A DNA stretch of 12,185 bases, taken from contig CAJCBY010000007.1 in the NCBI GenBank assembly GCA_903960725.1, positions 1-12,185 of the forward strand. The letters are read 5' to 3'. Numbering within the stretch: the stretch's first letter is position 1; every line of letters begins with the position of its first letter. This stretch comes from an uncultured Cytophagaceae bacterium (GTDB lineage Bacteria > Bacteroidota > Bacteroidia > Cytophagales > Spirosomataceae). The position numbers were made by a program, and so were the translations under genes. Of the stretch, positions 8,087 to 12,185 are shown one piece after another. The notes under the pieces were generated by a model that saw only the letters and a list, made by a program, of their open reading frames with translations, searched no databases and was not told where the DNA came from.

Positions 8087-8116
8087 ACGGCCACCGAAAA
8101 AAAATCCGCTGGCCGT
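8087..8116 (-). promoter_or_regulatory. Inverted repeat in the ald leader, possible hairpin or attenuator
   Basis: ACGGCCA (8087-8093) and TGGCCGT (8110-8116) form a perfect 7-bp GC-rich stem around a 16-nt loop containing a run of eight T on the transcript strand. It falls between the predicted ald start site (near 8136) and the ATG at 8066. On the transcript strand the second arm is followed by a T-rich TCTTTT, so it has a weak terminator-like character. It could instead be a protein-binding inverted repeat in DNA. Function unproven. Confidence 0.45.
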
Positions 8117-8142
8117 CACATTTGATGAAGTATAATACAGAA

Positions 8143-8150
8143 CAAATATA
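8143..8150 (-). promoter_or_regulatory. Candidate -7 promoter element (TATATTTG) for ald
   Basis: The minus strand reads TATATTTG, an exact TAnnTTTG match. Transcription would begin near 8136, giving a leader of about 70 nt that contains the inverted repeat at 8087-8116. No strong -33 TTTG is present, which fits a promoter that depends on an activator, though that is inference. Confidence 0.5.
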
Positions 8151-8188
8151 GAAGGGACAATAAAATATCTTGCATATATTCATATAAT

Positions 8189-8203
8189 AAGTAATATTTA
8201 CTT
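8189..8203. promoter_or_regulatory. 15-bp palindrome resembling an Lrp/AsnC operator, between ald and the lrp-like gene
   Basis: AAGTAATATTTACTT has two perfect 6-bp arms around a 3-bp centre. By my alignment it agrees at 11 of 15 positions with the E. coli Lrp consensus YAGHAWATTWTDCTR, including the AG...CT ends and AT-rich middle. It lies about 53-67 bp upstream of the predicted ald start site and 69 bp before the Lrp-like start codon, a sensible place for the divergent regulator to bind. The match to the E. coli consensus is only suggestive for this phylum. Confidence 0.45.
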
Positions 8204-8271
8204 TTAAATTCAATTAATACAGAAAAAACAGTATAATCTAATTGATTTATCACCGTTAAACCGAAAAGTTT

Positions 8272-8742
8272 ATGGCAAAAAGTACACAACTAGATGAATT
8301 AGATCACAAGATCTTACGAATCATTCAAAATGACAGCCAAAAAACCCTCAAAGAGATATCTGAGCAAGTAAACTTGTCCTTGAGTCCTACCCATGACCGA
8401 ATAAAACGGATGGAGTCTGAGGGGTACATTCAGGGCTATGCTGCTCTTTTAAATCGAAAAAAACTAAACTTAGGGCTATTAGTCCACTGCCAAGTAACGT
8501 TAGAAAAACAAAACCGAAAGAACTTTCGCGAATTCGAAGCAGCTATTTTAAATTTTCCAGAGGTAACATCGTGTCATTTAGTTTCTGGAAACTTTGACTA
8601 TTATTTAAATGTGGTGAGTGCTGATGTAGAAAGTTATAATCAATTTTACCAACAAAAATTGGCAGTTTTGTCCTCTGTTGCTCACATTAGCTCCTTATTT
8701 GTGATGGATGAAATAAAACAGACCACTGCTTTACCCGTATAA
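8272..8742 (+). CDS. Lrp/AsnC-family transcriptional regulator, probable regulator of ald
   Basis: A 156-residue protein of standard Lrp size. The N-terminal helix-turn-helix spans about 8-55: LDELDHKILRIIQNDSQ, then TLKEISEQVNLSLSPTHDRIKRMESEG with the recognition helix near SPTHDRIKRM. The C-terminal RAM domain (about 66-150) has the beta-alpha-beta pattern and the turn V104-SGNFDYYL, where family members bind amino-acid ligands at dimer interfaces. Such proteins form octamers and wrap DNA. Divergence from ald suggests alanine-responsive control of ald, as shown for AldR-type regulators in other phyla, and probably autoregulation through the 8189-8203 palindrome. The ligand is inferred, not seen. 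The start ATG follows an A-rich stretch with no Shine-Dalgarno. The ssrA promoter starts within a few bases of its stop. Confidence 0.93.
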   Translation: MAKSTQLDELDHKILRIIQNDSQKTLKEISEQVNLSLSPTHDRIKRMESEGYIQGYAALLNRKKLNLGLLVHCQVTLEKQNRKNFREFEAAILNFPEVTSCHLVSGNFDYYLNVVSADVESYNQFYQQKLAVLSSVAHISSLFVMDEIKQTTALPV

Positions 8743-8748
8743 TTTTTG

Positions 8749-8756
8749 TAGCTTTG
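8749..8756 (+). promoter_or_regulatory. Promoter -7 element (TAGCTTTG) for ssrA
   Basis: TAGCTTTG is an exact TAnnTTTG match ending 11 bp before the mature tmRNA 5' end. Transcription would start about 5 nt upstream of the mature end, as expected for an RNA trimmed by RNase P. A CTG at 8726-8728, 20 bp upstream, could be a degenerate -33 box. It begins 6 bp after the Lrp-like stop codon, so ssrA has its own promoter in the tightest space available. Confidence 0.6.
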
Positions 8757-8767
8757 TCTTTCTATTT

Positions 8768-9136
8768 GGGATCGACCGGTTTTGACAGCTTATGTAGTCC
8801 GGTTGTAAGCACGTCGGGAGTTGTAGGCATTTCCTGTTCAAAAAACCTTCGAATTATAGCTGGCAATACTTCGTATGCCATGGCTGCTTAGTCTGATAGA
8901 CTAACCAAGTGCCATCGTTCAGCCCTGTCCAAACTCTGCCGACGGGGGATTCTGAGCGTCGACATGCAGAGTCGCTGAATCCGATTTCTCTAACGGTTCA
9001 GTAGTATCCAGAGGATAAGTGTTAGGTAAGGTCTGATCTGAACCTATCTAACATCGAAAATTAATCAAATCTAAACGTGTAGAAAGCAGCAGTTCTCTGG
9101 GTTTGGACGAGGGTTCGAGTCCCTCCGATTCCACCA
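8768..9136 (+). ncRNA. ssrA: Transfer-messenger RNA (tmRNA), one-piece form
   Basis: tmRNA with SmpB rescues stalled ribosomes and tags the nascent chain for proteolysis. The tRNA-like domain closes by seven pairs: GGGATCG (8768-8774) with CGATTCC (9126-9132), including a G-U at the third pair (8770/9130), the AlaRS identity element. Discriminator A9133 and an encoded CCA (9134-9136) follow. The T arm has GAGGG (9109-9113), the loop TTCGAGT and CCCTC (9121-9125). CACGT (8810-8814) can pair with ACGTG (9075-9079) as part of the long P2 helix. The 5' GGTTTTGAC (8779-8787) corresponds to the conserved GGxUUCGAC segment with one T for C. The 369-nt length is typical. The tag frame lies at 8862-8891. 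This is not the permuted two-piece type, because both acceptor halves flank the tag frame in the normal order. Confidence 0.96.
8862..8891 (+). other. tmRNA tag-peptide reading frame, (A)GNTSYAMAA then UAG
   Basis: From GGC at 8862 the codons read G-N-T-S-Y-A-M-A-A, then TAG (8889-8891). The resume codon is set by analogy with Bacteroidota tags, which start with Gly after a GCU triplet; the leading Ala comes from the charged tmRNA. The YAMAA end fits the phylum's YALAA/YAMAA pattern recognised by ClpXP. If the preceding GCT were the resume codon, the tag would be one Ala longer. Confidence 0.85.
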
Positions 9137-9138
9137 TT

Positions 9139-9178
9139 ATGCATTCATAACTTTGCAAGAAGATATGAATGCATTTTT
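9139..9178 (+). terminator. Rho-independent terminator of ssrA
   Basis: ATGCATTCATA (9139-9149) and TATGAATGCAT (9164-9174) make a perfect 11-bp stem with a 14-nt loop, followed by T-rich sequence (9173-9178). It starts 2 bases after the tmRNA CCA. The stem is AT-rich, so it is weaker than classic terminators, but position and T-run fit well. Confidence 0.75.
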
Positions 9179-9213
9179 ATTGTAGCATTTGTCCTACATT
9201 AAACATTTTGGAA

Positions 9214-9221
9214 TATATTTA
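9214..9221 (+). promoter_or_regulatory. Possible -7 element (TATATTTA) for the beta-barrel gene
   Basis: TATATTTA differs from TAnnTTTG at the last base. A TTTG at 9188-9191 lies 22 bp upstream, near the expected -33 spacing. The start codon is 24 bp downstream. This is the best candidate I see in the 9179-9244 gap. Confidence 0.35.
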
Positions 9222-9244
9222 CGGCGTCTATTTCTTATCAACAC

Positions 9245-10267
9245 ATGAAAATACAATTAACCATCTTATTTGCCAGCCTTTCCTTTTTGTCTTTTTCGCA
9301 AACTGACAGCACAGAAGTCTTGGAGGATTACAGTAATTATGGCGAGCCTGAGGGTGTAAAAAGATATGCAACCCAGAAAGTGCTGAACCAAACACCTCAA
9401 AAAATCATCAGTCTTGGCTATGAATACACCGGAGGATTTCACATGCCGGGCCTTCGAATTGCGGAGTCCTTTTCAATTTTAGAAGACAGGCATGTAAGCC
9501 AAGTAAATGTAGTTAAGGCGCAATTGAATATTCCGGTTGTGGCAACAAACAAAATCATTTGGCAACTGGGAGCTAATTATTGGGGATCTCAGTTTCAAGT
9601 TGAAAACCCAGGAACTAATGCCTTCGCTCAACTATTAAATCAGTCATCTCTCATTAGTGCTGGAATAAATTCTACTATTTTCAAGCCGCTAAATGAGACT
9701 AATTTTATGATTTTTCAAGCCAGCGCAGATGTCAATGGTTTGTTCAATCAGCAAGCTAAAGTCACTTCCAATGCCCTTACACTCAGTGCAACGGCAATCT
9801 ACGGATGGAAAAAATCTGAAAATAATATGATCGGTACAGGTATTGCTAGAACCTACCGCGCGGGTCGATTAATCTATGTTCCCGTTTTGTTTTGGAACAA
9901 AACATTCAATGATAAATGGGGAATGGAATTGTTAGTCCCAGCGAGAGGCTTTGTTAGATACAATATAAATACCTCTAATATAATTCAGGCTGGATTTGAA
10001 TTAGAAGGAAATCAATTCTCTATGCCTATTCCATCTACACAAAGGGATTTATTTTACCTACAAAGGGGAGAATTTAAACCTAGAATCATGTGGGATAAAA
10101 AAATCACTGGTTTCTTATGGTTCAGCGCACAGGTGGGATTACGGTATAATTACCGCTTTGACGTCATGAATAAATACGACGGTAAAGAAGATAACGAAAG
10201 GTATTTCACAAGTAATCTCGGAAATCCACTCTACTTTAATTTCAGTCTAAACTTTGTTTCCCCTTAA
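9245..10267 (+). CDS. Predicted outer-membrane beta-barrel protein, possibly DUF6268-like
   Basis: The 340-residue product starts with a signal peptide: K2, hydrophobic core LTILFASLSFLSF (5-17), and a likely cut before Q19, a common Bacteroidota pattern. After a short polar linker (20-50), the rest consists of alternating polar/hydrophobic strands separated by short turns and longer polar loops, for example KIISLGYEYTGGF (53-65), KIIWQLGANYWGSQF (103-117), ALTLSATAIYGWKK (177-190), RLIYVPVLFWNKTF (208-221), GFLWFSAQVGLRYNYRF (289-305) and a final LYFNFSLNF (329-337). This resembles a beta-barrel of the outer membrane. I recall DUF6268 proteins with this look, but that assignment is tentative. 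Cargo or function is unknown. It is a single-gene unit, with its own possible promoter and a strong terminator right after the stop. Confidence 0.75.
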   Translation: MKIQLTILFASLSFLSFSQTDSTEVLEDYSNYGEPEGVKRYATQKVLNQTPQKIISLGYEYTGGFHMPGLRIAESFSILEDRHVSQVNVVKAQLNIPVVATNKIIWQLGANYWGSQFQVENPGTNAFAQLLNQSSLISAGINSTIFKPLNETNFMIFQASADVNGLFNQQAKVTSNALTLSATAIYGWKKSENNMIGTGIARTYRAGRLIYVPVLFWNKTFNDKWGMELLVPARGFVRYNINTSNIIQAGFELEGNQFSMPIPSTQRDLFYLQRGEFKPRIMWDKKITGFLWFSAQVGLRYNYRFDVMNKYDGKEDNERYFTSNLGNPLYFNFSLNFVSP

Positions 10268-10268
10268 T

Positions 10269-10298
10269 AAAAAAAGGCTCCGAAAGGAGCCTTTTTTA
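10269..10298. terminator. Bidirectional rho-independent terminator
   Basis: GGCTCC (10276-10281), a GAAA tetraloop and GGAGCC (10286-10291) form a tight stem, flanked by an A run on the left and T6 on the right that extend the pairing to 12 bp. It follows the beta-barrel gene stop by 1 base and precedes the end of the convergent DUF2147 gene by 8 bases, so it can serve both transcripts. Confidence 0.93.
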
Positions 10299-10305
10299 TG
10301 CCTGT

Positions 10306-10776
10306 TTATTTAGCCACTTGCCTAGTCCAAGTATCGGTTCTTCCAATTAAGGAAACGCCTATATAGCCACGCACCTCTAAAGAATTCGCATTGATCAATT
10401 TCATCTCGGAAGAATAGGTATTCCCGTTTTTAGGATCATAAATATTCCCTTCTTCCCATACATTATCTCCCTTATGAACAAAACCCCAGATATTAATTAA
10501 ACCTAAAACTGGTTTGGTTCTAGCAGCTGGTGATTCATTATTCTTATCTACCTTAGGCTTACCTGTTTCAGGATCATTAGGCTCTTTTAACCACACTACT
10601 CTTCCCTGGTATTTAGCTCCATTTTTGTAAATTTTTACCATGGCATTACCTTCACCCGTCTTCCAAACACCCACAATTGCATCGGGGTTATCAAGGGCTA
10701 CTGAACTAAATGATTGAAATACTAATCCTACCAAAAGGAAAATAAAGGCTTTCGTAAATTGTTTGCTGATTTTCAT
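10306..10776 (-). CDS. Secreted DUF2147 domain protein
   Basis: A 156-residue exported protein. The signal peptide has K2/K5/K9, a hydrophobic core (10-24) and a probable cut near SSVA-LDN (about 27-28), with no lipobox Cys. The mature part matches the DUF2147 pattern: VGVWKTGEGNAMVKIYKNGAKYQGRVVWL (35-63), a charged insert (64-87), LGLINIWGF (91-99), IYDPKNGNTYSSEMKL (112-127) and RGYIGVSLIGRTDTWTR (136-152). The domain is a small beta-rich fold; no biochemical activity is established for it that I know of. It lies 18 bp downstream of the aminopeptidase gene on the same strand and ends at the bidirectional terminator, so the two are probably one transcript and both products leave the cytoplasm. 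Confidence 0.92.
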   Translation of the reverse strand: MKISKQFTKAFIFLLVGLVFQSFSSVALDNPDAIVGVWKTGEGNAMVKIYKNGAKYQGRVVWLKEPNDPETGKPKVDKNNESPAARTKPVLGLINIWGFVHKGDNVWEEGNIYDPKNGNTYSSEMKLINANSLEVRGYIGVSLIGRTDTWTRQVAK

Positions 10777-10794
10777 GATTAAATTAATTTATTG

Positions 10795-12180
10795 TTAAAA
10801 AATTGTTTTTTGTGCTACCATTTTTTCGATTTCGGCAACTGACCTTGGCGAACCTTTGGACATATTCACAGGGGCACTTTCCGTAACCAAAATATCATCC
10901 TCGATACGAATACCAATATTCCACCATTTCTTATCGCATTTACTGCCTGCAGGAATATAAATACCCGGTTCAACCGTAACAACCACACCAGGCGCTAAAA
11001 TTCGAGGACCTAAATCGTGTACATCCAAACCTAAATGATGTGATGTACCGTGTGGAAAGTACGTTCTTGCCTCTTTCTCATTAGCAGCAATTCCTAATTT
11101 AATTAAACCTGCATTTACCACCGCACGAGAGGCCGCATCAATATCAGAAAAAGGAGCACCAGTTTTACAAGCAGCAATACCCGCATCTTGAGCAGCTAAA
11201 ACGATTTCATATAAAGCTTTTTGAGCATCTGAAAACTTACCATTCGCAGGAACTGTTCTAGTTACATCGGCCGTATATCCGTGGTATTCCGCCGCACAGT
11301 CACTTAATAAAAGATCACCGTCCTTAATTGTCTTTAAATTAGTGATATAGTGAAGGACACACGCATTTTCAGCAGCACCGTTAATACTATTGTAACCCGG
11401 GTATTCAGAGCCCGCATTTTTAAAATGGTATTCCATGATTGCCTGCGCCTGGTACTCTTTCATTCCTGGTTTTATCGCACGCATCACGTCATTATGGCCT
11501 AGAACGCTGATAGAAGTCGCTTTTTGGATCAATGCAATCTCTTCAGGCAACTTAATTCCCCGTAAATTTCGCAAGGTGTTTAAGGTAGATCTAGATGCCA
11601 AAGGCTTAGCAGTTGCCAACACTAAACTATCCACCAATGAGGCCATGCGTGATAAAGGATCTGGTTTCGCTTGGTATTTAGTAAAGATTCCTTCTGTGCG
11701 GTACAGGGTGAATACCGAATCTACTCCTGCTAATGAAACCGATGAGCTCGTAAACTGGTCGTTAATAAATACGTTTTCCATTTTGCTCTTCGCCTTAAAG
11801 CCGTCTACTCCTAAAATTTTCCCAGTCCATAACTCTTTAAATGGATCACGGTTTTGAACAAAAATAAATTCCGTTCCTGTTTTACCTAAGAGTGTAACAG
11901 GCTGTTTAAATAACAATAAAACAGCGTTAGGCTCTTCTAGACCTGTTAAATAGTAAAAGTTTTTGTTTTGCGAATATTGGAACTCGGTATCATTACTTCG
12001 CTGCCGCGTTTGTGAGGCAAAAAAGATACCTACGCCTTTATCCGACATTTTCTCTTTAAATGCAGCCCGACGGCCGGCGTGGAATTCAGGACTTAAATAA
12101 TCCGATGGATAATCTTGAGCCAAAGCAGATTGAAATGACAAGGTCGATAACAATCCGATAAAAAGATATTTGAAATTCAT
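10795..12180 (-). CDS. Secreted aminopeptidase P-family (Xaa-Pro) metallopeptidase, M24B
   Basis: This 461-residue enzyme probably removes N-terminal residues ahead of proline outside the cytoplasm. A signal peptide is clear: K4, core YLFIGLLSTLSF (5-16), cut after ALA21 before Q22. The N-terminal AMP_N domain (about 28-165) follows, then the pita-bread catalytic domain (about 205-450). By alignment with E. coli PepP, the dinuclear metal ligands are D294, D305 (in TADVTRT), H381 (in HGTSHHLGLDVHD), E404 (TVEPGIY) and E427 (IRIED). H377 and H388 match the supporting histidines, so it should be active. E. coli PepP is cytosolic; the signal peptide suggests a periplasmic form, known in Bacteroidota. 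The ATG at 12180-12178 gives the complete signal peptide; the promoter lies outside the window. It is followed by the DUF2147 gene after 18 bp. Confidence 0.93.
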   Translation of the reverse strand: MNFKYLFIGLLSTLSFQSALAQDYPSDYLSPEFHAGRRAAFKEKMSDKGVGIFFASQTRQRSNDTEFQYSQNKNFYYLTGLEEPNAVLLLFKQPVTLLGKTGTEFIFVQNRDPFKELWTGKILGVDGFKAKSKMENVFINDQFTSSSVSLAGVDSVFTLYRTEGIFTKYQAKPDPLSRMASLVDSLVLATAKPLASRSTLNTLRNLRGIKLPEEIALIQKATSISVLGHNDVMRAIKPGMKEYQAQAIMEYHFKNAGSEYPGYNSINGAAENACVLHYITNLKTIKDGDLLLSDCAAEYHGYTADVTRTVPANGKFSDAQKALYEIVLAAQDAGIAACKTGAPFSDIDAASRAVVNAGLIKLGIAANEKEARTYFPHGTSHHLGLDVHDLGPRILAPGVVVTVEPGIYIPAGSKCDKKWWNIGIRIEDDILVTESAPVNMSKGSPRSVAEIEKMVAQKTIF

Positions 12181-12185
12181 TGACA

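Noticed and set aside
8087..8116. A riboswitch in the ald leader
   Set aside because: A single short stem with a T-rich loop matches no riboswitch class I know, and there is too little structure for a ligand pocket.
9100..9136. A tRNA gene suggested by the T arm and CCA end
   Set aside because: There is no D arm or anticodon arm directly before it; the matching acceptor half is at 8768-8774, which makes it the tmRNA 3' part.
9165..9185. A six-codon ATG frame in the right arm of the ssrA terminator
   Set aside because: It is formed by the terminator stem and T-run; there is no sign that it is translated.
11435..11857. A 140-codon plus-strand open frame inside the aminopeptidase gene
   Set aside because: It is antisense to a conserved coding region, resembles no known protein, and has no promoter or ribosome site.
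1..12185. Mobile element, defence system, prophage or CRISPR content
   Set aside because: I saw no transposase, integrase, restriction, toxin-antitoxin or phage genes, no spaced direct repeats, and nothing resembling an attachment site next to the tmRNA 3' end beyond its own terminator.

Overview
This window looks like ordinary chromosome from a member of the Bacteroidota, probably Cytophagales-like. The evidence is TAnnTTTG-type -7 promoter elements in several intergenic gaps, start codons without clear Shine-Dalgarno sequences, a tmRNA tag ending in YAMAA, secreted proteins cut just before a Gln, and an AT-rich base composition. The genus cannot be fixed from the sequence alone. There is no transposase, integrase, CRISPR array, phage gene or toxin-antitoxin pair, and no gene block that looks foreign.

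Layout. Positions 1-633 (minus) hold a Nudix-domain protein that runs off the left edge, divergent from pyrE (727-1365, plus). pyrE abuts dprA (minus) tail to tail with no spacer. dprA lies downstream of a short MerR-type regulator gene (minus), and that pair is divergent from alaS (2903-5527, plus). alaS is followed after 22 bp by an SF1 RecD/Dda-like helicase gene, whose 3' end overlaps by 6 bp the 3' end of ald (alanine dehydrogenase, minus). ald is divergent from an Lrp/AsnC regulator gene (8272-8742, plus). The intervening gap holds a good ald promoter element, a 15-bp palindrome resembling an Lrp operator, and a leader hairpin. Directly after the regulator comes ssrA (tmRNA, 8768-9136) with its own promoter element and terminator. 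Next are a signal-peptide outer-membrane beta-barrel-like protein (9245-10267, plus), a bidirectional terminator, and a minus-strand pair: a secreted aminopeptidase P-like metallopeptidase followed by a secreted DUF2147 protein.

How the genes fit together. Most are housekeeping: pyrimidine synthesis (pyrE), uptake and recombination of DNA (dprA), translation (alaS), ribosome rescue (ssrA), DNA repair (helicase) and amino-acid catabolism (ald with its likely regulator). Alanine recurs: AlaRS charges both tRNA-Ala and tmRNA, Ald consumes alanine, and the Lrp-like protein probably senses an amino acid. The tmRNA acceptor stem carries the G3-U70 pair that AlaRS reads. Whether this clustering is functional or accidental cannot be told from one window.

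I did not find a convincing undescribed system. The items most worth a second look are the ald/lrp intergenic control region, the tmRNA with its tag and alanine-gene neighbours, the unassigned N-terminal half of the Nudix protein, and the two convergent gene pairs with no room for a terminator.
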